A stretch of 64,000 bases of DNA from Methylobacterium mesophilicum (lineage in GTDB: Bacteria > Pseudomonadota > Alphaproteobacteria > Rhizobiales > Beijerinckiaceae), in assembly GCF_022179445.1 (NCBI RefSeq), contig NZ_BPQU01000024.1, positions 1-64,000 on the forward strand, written 5' to 3'. A program made the translations under genes and the position numbers. Positions 24,418-33,307 of this stretch are shown in pieces. Below the pieces are notes generated by a model. It was given only the letters and a program-made list of their open reading frames with translations. It had not been told where the DNA came from and made no database searches. How positions within the stretch are numbered: position 1 is the stretch's first letter; each line of letters begins with the position of its first letter.

Positions 24418-25258
24418 GCCGGCCCTGCTCTCCGCCCGCGACCTCACCGTCACGGTGGCCGGCCGCGACCTCGTGCGCGACGTGTCCCTGTCCGTGGCGG
24501 CCGGCTCCCTGCAGGTGATCGTCGGCCCGAACGGCGCCGGCAAGTCGACCCTGCTGCGCCTGCTCTGCGGCGAGCTGCGCCCGACACGCGGGCAGGTCGC
24601 CTACGGGGGCGAGGCGGTGGAGCGGATCCCGGCCTGGCGGCTCGCCGCGATGCGGGCGGTGCTGCCGCAGGCCGCGCGCCTCGCCTTCCCGTTCGCCGCC
24701 GCCGACGTGGCCCGGATCGGCCTCGACGGCATCGGGCGGGGCCTCAGGGCCCGCGACCGGGACGCGATCCTGGCCCGGGCCCTCGACCGGGCCGACGTCG
24801 CCCATCTCGCGACCCGGGCCTACCCGACCCTGTCGGGCGGCGAGCAGGCCCGGGTGCAGTTCGCCCGGGTGCTGTGCCAGATGGAGGCCGGCCGCACGGT
24901 CGCGGACGCCCAAGTGCTGTTCCTCGACGAGCCCACCGCGAGCCTCGACCTGAACCACCAGGGCGCGCTCCTCGACGCCGCCGCGGCGCTGGCGGCCTCG
25001 GGCGTCGCCGTGGTGGCGATCCTGCACGACCTCAACCTGGCGGCCGCCTACGCCGACACGCTGCTGGTGATCGAGGCCGGCCGGCTGGTCGCCACCGGGC
25101 GGCCCGCGAACGTGCTCCGCGACGACCTGATCGCCCGGGTGTTCGGGGTGCGCTGGCCGGTCGGAAAAATCCCCGGCCCGGACCAGCCGTTCATCCTGCC
25201 GCACCGGAATGTTGCCGGTCCGGATCAGCACGACGCTGGGCCTCCGGTTCCTCGGTAA
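24410..25258 (+). CDS. hmuV: Haem ABC transporter, ATPase, with an altered C-terminal end
   Basis: This is a 282-residue ATPase. It has Walker A GPNGAGKST (about 44-52), a Q-loop (VLPQAARLAF), the signature LSGGEQARVQFARV, Walker B VLFLDEPTASLD and switch His in ILHDLNLA. The family-like part ends near VGKIPGPDQPFILPH. The last about 17 residues (NVAGPDQHDAGPPVPR) are read out of frame through the remnant of a TonB-dependent receptor gene, so the natural stop codon was probably lost in a deletion. Activity should be little affected, since the core is intact. Confidence 0.93.
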   Translation: MPEPALLSARDLTVTVAGRDLVRDVSLSVAAGSLQVIVGPNGAGKSTLLRLLCGELRPTRGQVAYGGEAVERIPAWRLAAMRAVLPQAARLAFPFAAADVARIGLDGIGRGLRARDRDAILARALDRADVAHLATRAYPTLSGGEQARVQFARVLCQMEAGRTVADAQVLFLDEPTASLDLNHQGALLDAAAALAASGVAVVAILHDLNLAAAYADTLLVIEAGRLVATGRPANVLRDDLIARVFGVRWPVGKIPGPDQPFILPHRNVAGPDQHDAGPPVPR

Positions 25259-25510
25259 CCGCTTGGAACTCGGCACGCAGCTGAGCCTCGTCGCTGCGCG
25301 GACGAACCTGCCCGCGCACGAAGGACCCGGTCACAAGAAGCCTACGGGCTGGTGGATGTCTTCGCGTCCTACGATCTCGACGATCGCGTGAAGGCCGAGT
25401 TCATCGTCCAGAACGCCTTCGACAAGCGCTACCGGCAATATCTCGACGCCCTGGCGAGCCCGGGCCTGGTCGCCAAGGCGGCGCTCAGCCTCAAGTTCGC
25501 GACGCGATAA
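25209..25510 (+). pseudogene. 3' remnant of a TonB-dependent haem/haemoglobin receptor
   Basis: Frame 25209-25342 reads ISTTLGLRFLGNRLELGTQL and SLVAARTN, and after a +1 frame change near 25340 the frame 25343-25510 reads YGLVDVFASYDLDDRVKAEF, VQNAFDKRYRQYLDALASPG and ends AALSLKFATR-stop. These are typical last beta-strands of a haem-type TonB receptor (v-N-x-F-D-k-R-Y motif). Only about 100 of an expected 650-750 residues remain. The 5' end is fused to the hmuV 3' end. The function is lost unless another copy exists elsewhere. Confidence 0.82.
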
Positions 25511-25748
25511 CGCGGAGGGTGGCGGCCTCTGGTGCTTGGGGGCGTCCGCCCGGAGTGGATGTGAGTCGGTCAGCTCCCAAAAGCCTGTTTGACCGTCCTT
25601 CCCAATCCCCCCGTGCGCCGCTCGCCTCAGGCCCCGGCAGGCGCGCCGCATCCTGCCTCCGCTCACGGAAACGGCGGGGCTCTCACCCCGCCGCGGATCC
25701 GTTGCTTCGTGACCGGCCGCCCGTGCGGGCGTCGGCGCCCGTGCGGGC

Positions 25749-25847
25749 TTACAGGCCGAACAGGACTCCAGCCGAACCGGCCACCGTCATGGCGAGACCG
25801 CCCGCGAAGGCGCCGATCATCGCGTAAGAGAAACCCTTGAGGACCAT
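25749..25847 (-). CDS. 32-residue hydrophobic membrane peptide
   Basis: Read from the ATG at 25847, which has a good ribosome site (AAAGGGG, 8 bases upstream). The peptide starts MVLKGFSYAMIGAFAGGLAM and is one glycine-rich membrane helix. An ATG at 25865 in the same frame would add six residues but lacks a site. There is no known family. It is isolated between the hmu remnant and the glycosyltransferases. Confidence 0.45.
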   Translation of the reverse strand: MVLKGFSYAMIGAFAGGLAMTVAGSAGVLFGL

Positions 25848-26103
25848 AGCGTGCACCCCTTTCATCGTGCGGCGGGCCTCGGGTGAGGCCCTGAAAACCA
25901 ACTGCAATGATGATGCCGGTTCGGCCGGGTGCGTGCGGTGCGATGAAACACGCTGCAATGCGGAACGATTTCGCGCGGGCACGATGCGAGCGGGCATGAC
26001 GCGGGCCGGAATGGCCACGCCGGCGTTCGACCGCCCAGCCCGGCACCATCGGTGCGCCAGCCCGTGACCCCGCCGGAGGCTTGAGCCCCTTGGACGCCCG
26101 GGC

Positions 26104-27036
26104 TTACCGGTGCCGGGAGGGGTGATATTCCCGGTAGCTCAGGCCGAGCACCGCGGCGAGCAGCCCGGCGCCCCGGCACAGGGTGTAGAAGCCGCCGACC
26201 AGGGTGGCGGGCCGGAGCGACAGCCCGGCGATCCCGAGCCGGAGTGCGCCCCCGCCGAGGCGGGCCAGGCCCCGGGCCGCGTTGCTGAGCCGCCCGCTCA
26301 CCGTCTCCGGCCGGAGGCGGCCGAGATAGGCCTCGACGCTGCCGCTGCGGTACCAGCGCGCCAGCAGCCAGCGCACCCGCATCCGGTGCGCCGGGATGCT
26401 GTCGTACACGATCGCGTCGGGCGCCCAGGCGATCCTGTGCCCGGCAAGCAGAAGCGACCGGAAGAAGATGGTGTCCTCGCCGCCCAGGGTGTTGAAGCGC
26501 ATGTCGAAGGACAGGCCCAAAGCCGTCACCACCCGGAGGTCCAGCAGCGCGTTGGCCGTGTAGGCGTCCGCCACCATCCCGTCGCGGACCGGCAGGGTCT
26601 TGGCGAAGAATCCGCCGGTCGTCGCCCAGGCCGGGGGGACCCGGTCGAACAGCGGCACCACCGGGCCGACGCAGGCCGGGGCGCCGGTCCGCTGCGCCGT
26701 GTCGCGCAGGCTGCGCAGCCAGTCCCGGTCCGGCACCTCGTCGTCGTCGATCAGGGCGATCCAGTCGGCGCCGAGCGTGGCGGCCGCCGTGAGGCTGCGG
26801 TTGCGCACCGCCGCCAGGCCCCGGACCGCCTCCCGGGCGTAGGTGATCGGGAAGCGGCCCGCGGTGCGGTAGGCCTCCACCACCGGGATGGCGGCGTCGC
26901 TGCGGCCGTTGTCGACCACCAGGATCCGCAGGGCGGATTCGGCGAGGTCGCCGAGCCGCTGCCGGTCGATGGCCTTGAGCAGCAGCGCCAGGCCCGCCGG
27001 ACGCTCGCAGGTGCAGATGCAGAGGCACAGGCGCAT
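26104..27036 (-). CDS. Glycosyltransferase family 2
   Basis: This is a 310-residue GT-A transferase read from the ATG at 27036. The start is MRLCLCICTCERPAGLALLL; the nucleotide-binding region is VVDNGRSDAA and the metal-binding segment DWIALIDDDEVPD. GGEDTIFFRSLL is the acceptor-side ED motif. The C-terminal part (FYTLCRGAGLLAAVLGL) is hydrophobic and may sit at the membrane. It is 5 bases after the next glycosyltransferase gene, so the two are co-transcribed. The sugar is unknown. Confidence 0.87.
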   Translation of the reverse strand: MRLCLCICTCERPAGLALLLKAIDRQRLGDLAESALRILVVDNGRSDAAIPVVEAYRTAGRFPITYAREAVRGLAAVRNRSLTAAATLGADWIALIDDDEVPDRDWLRSLRDTAQRTGAPACVGPVVPLFDRVPPAWATTGGFFAKTLPVRDGMVADAYTANALLDLRVVTALGLSFDMRFNTLGGEDTIFFRSLLLAGHRIAWAPDAIVYDSIPAHRMRVRWLLARWYRSGSVEAYLGRLRPETVSGRLSNAARGLARLGGGALRLGIAGLSLRPATLVGGFYTLCRGAGLLAAVLGLSYREYHPSRHR

Positions 27037-27041
27037 GGGGT

Positions 27042-28091
27042 TCACCGTGGTCCGGCCGGAAGGGCGTCCGGCATCGCGGGGCGCAGGCGCCTGCCGGCGC
27101 GCTTGCCGGCCGCCGCCATCAGCGAGCCGGTCAGGAACCGCCAGGCCCGGGGCCGGGCCAGCGCCAGGGCGGCGCCCCGGAGCCATCGGCCGCCCTGCGC
27201 GGCCTCGACCACCCGGGCGATGACCTGCGCGGTGGCGAGGCTGTCGCGATAGGCGCGGCTGGCCTGCCGGATCCCGGCGGAGCGCGCCCGGTGCCCGGCC
27301 AGGGCGCCGCCCTCGGCATAGGCCGCGAAGGCCGCGTCGAGGTGTTCGATGTCGGCGAGCCGCAGCCGATGGGACAGCGAGGCCGGCCCCCGCCGATACC
27401 CGTAGCCCGCGTAGGAACTCACCACGAAGCGGGCGCCTTCCGCGAGGGCCGCCACGCAGAACAGGAAGTCCTCGCCGACCCGGACCGTATCCACGTAGCG
27501 CAGGCCGTGCCGGCGCACGAAGTCGGCCCGCAGCATCGGCTTGAGATAGCCGAGCTTCACCCCCGGGGTGAGCATCCGGTTGCAGGTCAGGTACTGCGCG
27601 AGTTCGACCGTGAACAGGTAGGGCTCGCGGCCGCGATCCAGCATGCCGGCCCCGCCCGGATCGAAGGCCCCGGTGAAGGGGATCGGGTTGTCGGCGATGA
27701 GGTCGGCATCCGTGGCGGCGGCGAGATCCAGGAGCGTGCGGCTCCGGTCCGGGACGATCAGGTCGTCCGCGTCGAGGATCGCCACCCAGCGTCCCCGTGC
27801 GGCGGCCAGGGCGGCGTTCCGGGCGGCCGAGGGACCTCGCGGCGCGTGCGTTCCTGCGGCGTCGAGGGGGATCGGGCGGATGCGCGGGTCGGCCGCCGCC
27901 AGCCGCGCCAGCACGGAAGCGGTCCCGTCCGTCGACCCGTCGTCCACCACCAGGACCTCGACCGCGACGCCGGCCTGGTCGAGGGCCGAGCGGATCGCGG
28001 TCTCGATCCACGGGGCGGCATTGTGGGCGGCCATGAGGAACGAGATGTCCACGGGCGCGGTCCGCGCATCGGCCTCGATCTGCTTCGCCAT
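27042..28091 (-). CDS. Glycosyltransferase family 2
   Basis: This is a 349-residue protein read from the ATG at 28091 (AGGACG 4-9 bases upstream; the open frame extends to 28178). N-terminal GT2 motifs are VDISFLMAAHNAAPWIETAI, VLVVDDGSTDGTASVL and WVAILDADDLIVPD. VRVGEDFLFCVAALA follows and is conserved with the ExoU-like transferase at 35.4 kb. It probably adds a sugar to an exopolysaccharide or glycolipid repeat unit. Confidence 0.87.
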   Translation of the reverse strand: MAKQIEADARTAPVDISFLMAAHNAAPWIETAIRSALDQAGVAVEVLVVDDGSTDGTASVLARLAAADPRIRPIPLDAAGTHAPRGPSAARNAALAAARGRWVAILDADDLIVPDRSRTLLDLAAATDADLIADNPIPFTGAFDPGGAGMLDRGREPYLFTVELAQYLTCNRMLTPGVKLGYLKPMLRADFVRRHGLRYVDTVRVGEDFLFCVAALAEGARFVVSSYAGYGYRRGPASLSHRLRLADIEHLDAAFAAYAEGGALAGHRARSAGIRQASRAYRDSLATAQVIARVVEAAQGGRWLRGAALALARPRAWRFLTGSLMAAAGKRAGRRLRPAMPDALPAGPR

Positions 28092-28495
28092 CGCTCGTCC
28101 TGCCGCCGCCCCGGGGTTCGCGGTCTCCCGGGCCCTGGCCGACCATGGCGTGAAGCGCGCCCGGCGCACGACACTCAAAGGACGTAGGCGCGCGTCGCAC
28201 CGTCCCTGGGCGGCGGATTTATTCGCGCCGGCCGGGATCCCCGACGGTGACCCGGGGGCCAGGGCAGGCGCAGCGCGGTACCGCCTTTCGCCACGCCGCC
28301 ATGATCAAATGGGCAATGATCGATACCTATATTGTACGAGTGCGAGAAAATTCAGACATTATTGCAACGGACCAGGCGAAATCAGCTTTGATATTTATTA
28401 AACTTTATGTCTCCAGATGATTTCTGTCGGGCGCGTCGGGCCGCGCATCCAGGACGGGACGGCCCTCCGAGGGCATCAATCACGGGGGATCGTCT
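28092..28495. other. Intergenic region, AT-rich right half
   Basis: This 404-base gap lies between divergent genes. The region 28300-28420 is strongly A+T-rich for this genome. A 39-codon plus frame at 28301-28420 exists there without a ribosome site and is not called. Confidence 0.4.
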
Positions 28496-28735
28496 TTGCC
28501 CATCCGGTTCTACTTCGACGTCGAGAACGGCAGGGAGACGATCCGCGACCACGAGGGCGTGGACGCCACCGATCTGACCGAGGCCCTGGCCGAGGCGCGC
28601 AGCGTCATCCGGGAGATGGCGGACGACGTCTGCGCCCACAACCTCGGTGGCGGCTGGACGCTCGTGGTGCGGGACGCCGCCGGGATAGTGGTGGCGCGGT
28701 TGCCGATCAGCCGGAGCGCTGCCTCAGACGCCTGA
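28496..28735 (+). CDS. DUF6894 family protein
   Basis: This is a 79-residue protein starting at TTG with a strong ribosome site (GGGGGA) 5-10 bases upstream. The sequence RFYFDVENGRETIRDHEGVD followed by a helix (ALAEARSVIREMADD) and GGWTLVVRDAAGIVVARLP is the pattern of a small family common in Methylobacterium and relatives (DUF6894). The function is unknown. A paralogue is at 40140-40361. Its 3' end overlaps the convergent gene by 29 bases. Confidence 0.7.
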   Translation: MPIRFYFDVENGRETIRDHEGVDATDLTEALAEARSVIREMADDVCAHNLGGGWTLVVRDAAGIVVARLPISRSAASDA

Positions 28736-29453
28736 GCGACTCGAGGCCGATCGCTCCGGCGGACGCTTCGGGCCAGATGACGAGAACGGCATCGTTGCCG
28801 AAAAAGACGGGCGCGATGTGCAAGGCGGGGTTCTCGGCTTTGAAGGCTTCGAGATAGGCGGGATCGCACTCGGTCCGCCTGACCGTTCCGATGTATTCGT
28901 TCTTGTCATTGTACATGTCGTAATACCCCGACACGATCTTGGCGCTCGGCGTGTCGATCGCATCCAGAATTTTGGCGGTCTTCTCCACGAACAGGGCATA
29001 CGACATCGAATCGGGATTCTTGTATTCGCGCGGAATGGCCCTGGACAGGCCCTTGAAGAAGTCGATGCCCGTGAGGTGGCTTTCGGGGCGCCAGACCCAG
29101 CGCGTCGCCCCCAAGCCTTTCATGACCTCTGTGTAGTGCGCAGGTGTGTCCGCGATCGTCTGGGCGAAAACCTCGTCCGTGAGCATCGCGCTCTCGTCGA
29201 TCCCGCCGACCAGGTGGACGTTGCCGGCGTGCCGCGGATGCTTGTGCAGCACCGACAGGATCGCATCGCTGGCCTGCGTCGACAGGGTCAGGGCGGAGCG
29301 CGGATCCAGCACCTGGAGCGCCGTCACGGCTGACAACGATACCGGATCGGTCTCAGCCTCCTCCTGTGCCGAGCGAGGCTTCACGGAGGTGTCGACCTGC
29401 AACAGCGTCAGCGCGGTGGATGGAGAGGACGTCACAGACCCGACCGCTGTCAT
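28707..29453 (-). CDS. Hypothetical protein, 248 residues
   Basis: It starts at ATG with a perfect GGAGG 7 bases upstream, so it is very likely translated. The N-terminal about 40 residues are low-complexity (S/T/A). A folded part follows, with LTLSTQASDAILSVLHKHPR, then TGIDFFKGLSRAIPREYKNP and VLVIWPEASAGAIG. No signal peptide and no recognised domain are present. The 3' end overlaps the DUF6894 gene. Confidence 0.65.
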   Translation of the reverse strand: MTAVGSVTSSPSTALTLLQVDTSVKPRSAQEEAETDPVSLSAVTALQVLDPRSALTLSTQASDAILSVLHKHPRHAGNVHLVGGIDESAMLTDEVFAQTIADTPAHYTEVMKGLGATRWVWRPESHLTGIDFFKGLSRAIPREYKNPDSMSYALFVEKTAKILDAIDTPSAKIVSGYYDMYNDKNEYIGTVRRTECDPAYLEAFKAENPALHIAPVFFGNDAVLVIWPEASAGAIGLESLRRLRQRSG

Positions 29454-30244
29454 TGCCCCGCCTCCGAACGGTTCCGCTCGGGCACGGAGACCGTGCCCTC
29501 CGCGTCGTGAAAGACATGCAGGCGGTTCTCGGACGCCATCATCGGTCCATCGACCCGCGACGCAGAGGCGGGGACGTTCCCGTCTCCGAGACCGCGCGAT
29601 GGTGCGTTCTCGATCGACGACGCGTCAGATCGACGGATCTATCGATCCCTCCCGCATGCCCATACGCCCGCTTTGGCGGCCAAACCGCCGCGACTGGGCG
29701 CGACAGGTCAGGACCACGGTCGGGGAGGGGAGATCCCGCGTCAACGCCGCGCTCAGGATCATCATGATCCAGGACGAGCCGGCTCGCGGCTCCGTGCCTC
29801 GCTGACGTCCATAGGGAGCGCGAAGCTTTCACGAGTCAAGAAAAAGATGTCGCCCGGATCGAGATTTGGATTTTTCGGCTGTGCTTTCTGACAGATCTTG
29901 GGCGTTGCTGAGGCTTGTGCCGCCTCATGCCTGTGTCACGGCTGCGTATTTTCTATTCATATGCAGGGTCGATGCACGCCGCCATCGCGTGTGGCCCCCA
30001 TTGGAACAGGGGCGCCTGCAAGCCGATTGCGCCACGCGGTCGCTTGTCCGGGCAAAATCCCGCCCGGCTACGCCCTTCGGAGGAGGCCCGCCCCGCCAAG
30101 GGTGGACGGCAGCCGCACCCCAGGCGGCGGATCCGGCGCGGGATCCCTCCTTTTGCGCGGCTGCGGCCGTCCCTCGCCCCGGGCGAACCGGTGGCATGGA
30201 TCGGAGGCGCCGCGCCCCGGCGCGTGTCCGTGCGAGGCTCTCTC
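29454..30244. other. Long intergenic region, no gene seen
   Basis: This 791-base gap upstream of an acyltransferase contains several overlapping open frames on both strands. All look like G+C-rich chance frames with R/P/A-rich translations and no ribosome sites. It may hold the promoter and leader of the acyltransferase gene. Confidence 0.4.
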
Positions 30245-31492
30245 ATGCGTCAACAGGTGACCCGTCGCGGGCGGACGATCGGAGGCGCGCTCGCGGCCGG
30301 CGGCGGCTACGGCGCCGGCTTCGATACCCTGCGCCTGGTGCTCGCGCTGCTGGTCATGCTGTTCCATGCCGGCGCCACGGTGGGCAGCACGCTCTGGACC
30401 GATACGCTGTCGCCGCTGACCGGCAGCCTCGTGCCGCTGTTCTTCGGCGTCAGCGGTTTCCTGGTCGCGGGAAGCGCGTCGCGGCTCCCGGCCGGACCGT
30501 TCCTGGTCAACCGCGCCGTGCGGATCCTGCCTGCCCTCACCGCCGTGACCCTGGTCACGGCCTTCGTCATCGGGCCGGTGTTTTCCACCGACGCCCCGGC
30601 GGCCTACTTCGCGCAGCCGGGGGTCTGGCAGTATTGCGCGAACAGCATCGGCCTGTTCCGCGCGCAGCTGCCCGGGGTGTTCACCCAGAACGGGCAGCCC
30701 GGCATCGTCAACGCCGCGCTCTGGACCCTCGCGTACGAACTCGCCTGCTACGGGCTGGCGGCGGCCCTGATCGTGGCGGGGCTGTTGCGGCGGCCCCGGG
30801 TGCTCCTGGCCGTACTCGTCGCCTTGGCGGTCACGCCCGCCCTGCTGGCCGCCTGCGGGGTGCTGCCCCTGTTCGAGCGGAACGGGCTGTTCCGCCTGTT
30901 CTTCCTCGGCCGCGGCGCGATCCTGTTCTCGACCTTCCTCAGCGGCTGCCTGCTGTATGTCTGGCGACACGCCGTGCCGCTCGATGGCCGGCTGTTCGCG
31001 GCGGCGGTGGCCGGGTGCGGCCTCGTCTACGGGCTCGGCCCGGACCGGTGGCACCTGGCCGATCCGGCCCTGTCGGGACTCGGCCTGGCCTACATCGCCG
31101 TCGCGATCGGCGTCAGCGATTTCGGAGGGCGGCTCGGGCCGTACAAGGTCGACTACTCGTACGGACTGTACCTGTCTCACTGCCCGATCCTGAACGCGGT
31201 GTATGTGTTGTTCCCCGGGCTCGATTCGACGGCCCCGCTGGTCCTGCTGGCCATCGGCCCGACGCTCCTCGCCGCCGCCGCGTCGTGGCACGGCATCGAA
31301 AGCCCGGCCCTGCGCGCGCGAAAGCGCCTCGGCCCGCTGGCTGCGGCCCTGGTCTCGGCCGTCTCGCGGAGAGGTACGGGATCCCAAAGGGCGAGCCCGT
31401 TGGCAGGGTTCGGGACGGCGTCCCGATGGAGTTGGGCGTCGCCCGTTCGCAGGGCTCCGCCCCGCACCCGCAAAAGGTCGAAGACCTTTTGA
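30245..31492 (+). CDS. Membrane acyltransferase, acyltransferase-3/OafA family
   Basis: This is a 415-residue protein read from the ATG at 30245. The motif FDTLRLVLALLVMLFHAGAT holds the catalytic His typical of acyltransferase-3 proteins, and about ten membrane helices follow (e.g. LVPLFFGVSGFLVAGSA, YSYGLYLSHCPIL). It would add acetyl or succinyl groups to a surface polysaccharide. The last about 50 residues (after ALVSAVSRR) are basic and atypical because the frame runs through a repeat/terminator sequence to a stop inside the hairpin. Confidence 0.85.
   Translation: MRQQVTRRGRTIGGALAAGGGYGAGFDTLRLVLALLVMLFHAGATVGSTLWTDTLSPLTGSLVPLFFGVSGFLVAGSASRLPAGPFLVNRAVRILPALTAVTLVTAFVIGPVFSTDAPAAYFAQPGVWQYCANSIGLFRAQLPGVFTQNGQPGIVNAALWTLAYELACYGLAAALIVAGLLRRPRVLLAVLVALAVTPALLAACGVLPLFERNGLFRLFFLGRGAILFSTFLSGCLLYVWRHAVPLDGRLFAAAVAGCGLVYGLGPDRWHLADPALSGLGLAYIAVAIGVSDFGGRLGPYKVDYSYGLYLSHCPILNAVYVLFPGLDSTAPLVLLAIGPTLLAAAASWHGIESPALRARKRLGPLAAALVSAVSRRGTGSQRASPLAGFGTASRWSWASPVRRAPPRTRKRSKTF
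31472..31490. terminator. Hairpin at the end of the acyltransferase gene
   Basis: AAAAGGTC and GACCTTTT form perfect 8-base arms around GAA. The acyltransferase stop codon lies at the right edge of the hairpin, and the convergent acyltransferase ends 12 bases beyond. It resembles a bidirectional terminator, and possibly a dispersed repeat, given the GC-rich sequence before it. Confidence 0.6.
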
Positions 31493-31503
31493 ATCCCTGA
31501 CGT

Positions 31504-32583
31504 CTACAATGGAGTGATCAGCGCGGAGCGCCGGGCCGCCCGGGGCGGGGCCCGCAGGATCCGGCGGGCCGGGGATTCGAGGAGCCGCCACGACGCCTCC
31601 GCCAGGAGCAGGGTCAGCGCCAGGTCGAGCGCCAGGGTGACCGAGCGCGGCCCGGCGAGGTGCAGGCCGACGGCCGCCAGCACCTGCTCCGCATGCAGGG
31701 GCACGTGGAACAGGTAGGCGGCGTAGCTGATGACGCCGATCCGGCGCAGCCAGGCGCCGTCCAGCAGTGCGACGATGCGGTGGCCCGGAGATTGAACGAT
31801 CTGGAGCAGGGCGAGCGCCGCCAGGATCCCGCTGAGCCGCCCGAGGATCAGCCACCGGCCGGTCTCCCCGGCGAGCAGCGGCAGGGCCAGGAACAGGGCG
31901 AGCGCGCCGAGCAGGGCGGCGTCGCTCCGGAGCCAGCCCGGCAGGGGCTGCGTGCGCAGGCCGGCCAGACCCCCCAGGGCGATCAGCCCGAGATTGGCCA
32001 CCGTGTCGACGTCGAAGCTGACCGGCCAGGCGCCGGCCGACCACAGGGCGACATGCATCAGCACGCTGGCGCCCACGAGCGCGCCGCACAGCGCCCCGAG
32101 ACGGCGCCGGGGCAGGAACAGGGCCGCCGGCGCGAACAGGAGGTAGAATTGCTGCTCGACGGCCAGGCTCCAGAGATGGCCGAGCTCCGTCCCCCAGCCG
32201 TTCCGCTCGATATAGACGTTGGTCAGGTATAGCCAGGTCGAAAGCTTGAACGCGTCGTCGCCGAGGTTCAGCGGGCTGCCCAGCCGGGTGGTATAGAGCA
32301 CGAACAGGAAGGCGTAATACACGGGCACGATGCGGGCGAACCGGTTCCGGTAGAACGCAAGCAGGCTGTCCATCGGCGTCGCCGCGCCGGCCTCGATGCG
32401 CCCGCGGGCGGCCGCCAGGATGCGGACGATCAGGAAGCCGCTCAGCACGAAGAACAGCCAGACCCCGGCGCTGCCCAGCGCCTCGGTGCGCGGGCTCGGC
32501 GCCTTGTGGCTGACGAAGACCATCAGGAAGGCCACGGCCCGCAGGCCGTCGAACCCGATGATGCGGCGCTCTGCCGGGACCAT
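31504..32583 (-). CDS. Membrane acyltransferase, acyltransferase-3/OafA family
   Basis: This is a 359-residue protein. It starts MVPAERRIIGFDGLRAVAFL, followed by MVFVSHKAP with the conserved His. The segments GVWLFFVLSGFLIVRIL, RFARIVPVYYAFL and LWSLAVEQQFYLLF are classical OafA/YrhL motifs. It has about ten membrane helices. It is convergent with the other acyltransferase and probably O-acylates the same polysaccharide. Confidence 0.92.
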   Translation of the reverse strand: MVPAERRIIGFDGLRAVAFLMVFVSHKAPSPRTEALGSAGVWLFFVLSGFLIVRILAAARGRIEAGAATPMDSLLAFYRNRFARIVPVYYAFLFVLYTTRLGSPLNLGDDAFKLSTWLYLTNVYIERNGWGTELGHLWSLAVEQQFYLLFAPAALFLPRRRLGALCGALVGASVLMHVALWSAGAWPVSFDVDTVANLGLIALGGLAGLRTQPLPGWLRSDAALLGALALFLALPLLAGETGRWLILGRLSGILAALALLQIVQSPGHRIVALLDGAWLRRIGVISYAAYLFHVPLHAEQVLAAVGLHLAGPRSVTLALDLALTLLLAEASWRLLESPARRILRAPPRAARRSALITPL

Positions 32584-32967
32584 GCACGCCTCGTCCGATG
32601 CCGGAGCCCGTCCCGCCGCGCGGGCGCGGTCGGAGCGGATCGAGCGACCGGTCTAGGCCGGCCGGGCGTGGGGGCGGCCTACCTCGATCGGCGTAGGCCG
32701 GGTGGCCTGAACATCTGCCGCATTGCTGTATTCGGCCTTAGACCCTTCGTGTTTAGGGTTGTTTAACAATATCGAAGTGGGGTATGGTCGCGATGGCCCG
32801 TCCGATTCCGGGTGGAACACTGATGTGAACGGTCATCGCTCACACACACCGGTTTGCAGACGACGCGATGCCGTGCAGCGCGATGTCTTGCGGCACGCCA
32901 TGCCACAGACCGTTCCGAGAGCCCGCCGCACGCGGCGCGGATTCGGGGCTCCGCCGGGCCGGGGTGC
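32584..32967. other. Intergenic region upstream of an acyltransferase
   Basis: This 384-base gap contains the inverted repeat at 32676-32699 and an A+T-rich patch at about 32715-32775. No gene is evident. Confidence 0.4.
32676..32699. promoter_or_regulatory. GGCCTAC/GTAGGCC inverted repeat upstream of acyltransferase
   Basis: There are perfect 7-base arms with a 10-base spacer, 93 bases before the acyltransferase start on the minus strand; an extra TAGGCC lies at 32654-32659. The arrangement could be an operator, for instance for the LuxR-type regulator of this locus, but there is no direct evidence. Confidence 0.3.
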
Positions 32968-33120
32968 TCACCGCCGCATCCCGAGCAGGACCACGAGGCC
33001 CACGCCGATCGCGGCTCCGGCCTGGGCCGCCAGCAACGCGACCAGCCAGCCCTGCAGCAGGCCCACCGCGAAACCGATCGCGCCCCCGATCAGCGCAGCG
33101 AAGACCAGAAGGACCAGCAA
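32968..33120 (-). CDS. 50-residue membrane protein, TTG start
   Basis: This short frame reads (TTG)LVLLVFAALIGGAIGFAVG, then LLQGWLVALLAAQAGAAIGV and GLVVLLGMRR-stop. It has two long hydrophobic helices with glycine zipper-like spacing and a basic end, unlike chance frames. GGAG lies 8 bases before the TTG. I do not recognise the family. It lies between the acyltransferase and the ExoY-type gene. Confidence 0.5.
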   Translation of the reverse strand: MLVLLVFAALIGGAIGFAVGLLQGWLVALLAAQAGAAIGVGLVVLLGMRR

Positions 33121-33307
33121 TTACTTATCTCCACTGGTGATTCGGTCGTGCTGCTCTGGCTTTATCCCGCAAGTTTTCGACTGTGCCAACGGCTCAAGAC
33201 TTTCGCGTGTCAAATATTGTTCCCGTCCCGGCCGCACCGGCCCGCGGGTTCCGCTCGCATCTCGCACTGTCGCATCCACCTTTCGCACCGAGTGAGGAGC
33301 CGCCGCC

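Noticed and set aside
28301..28420. 39-codon plus frame MIKWAMIDTYIVRVREN...
   Set aside because: The residue mix looks plausible, but there is no ribosome site and the region is A+T-rich promoter-like DNA, so I do not call it.
29366..29767. 133-codon plus frame overlapping the 248-residue hypothetical gene
   Set aside because: It is antisense to a gene with a perfect ribosome site and its translation is R/P-rich.
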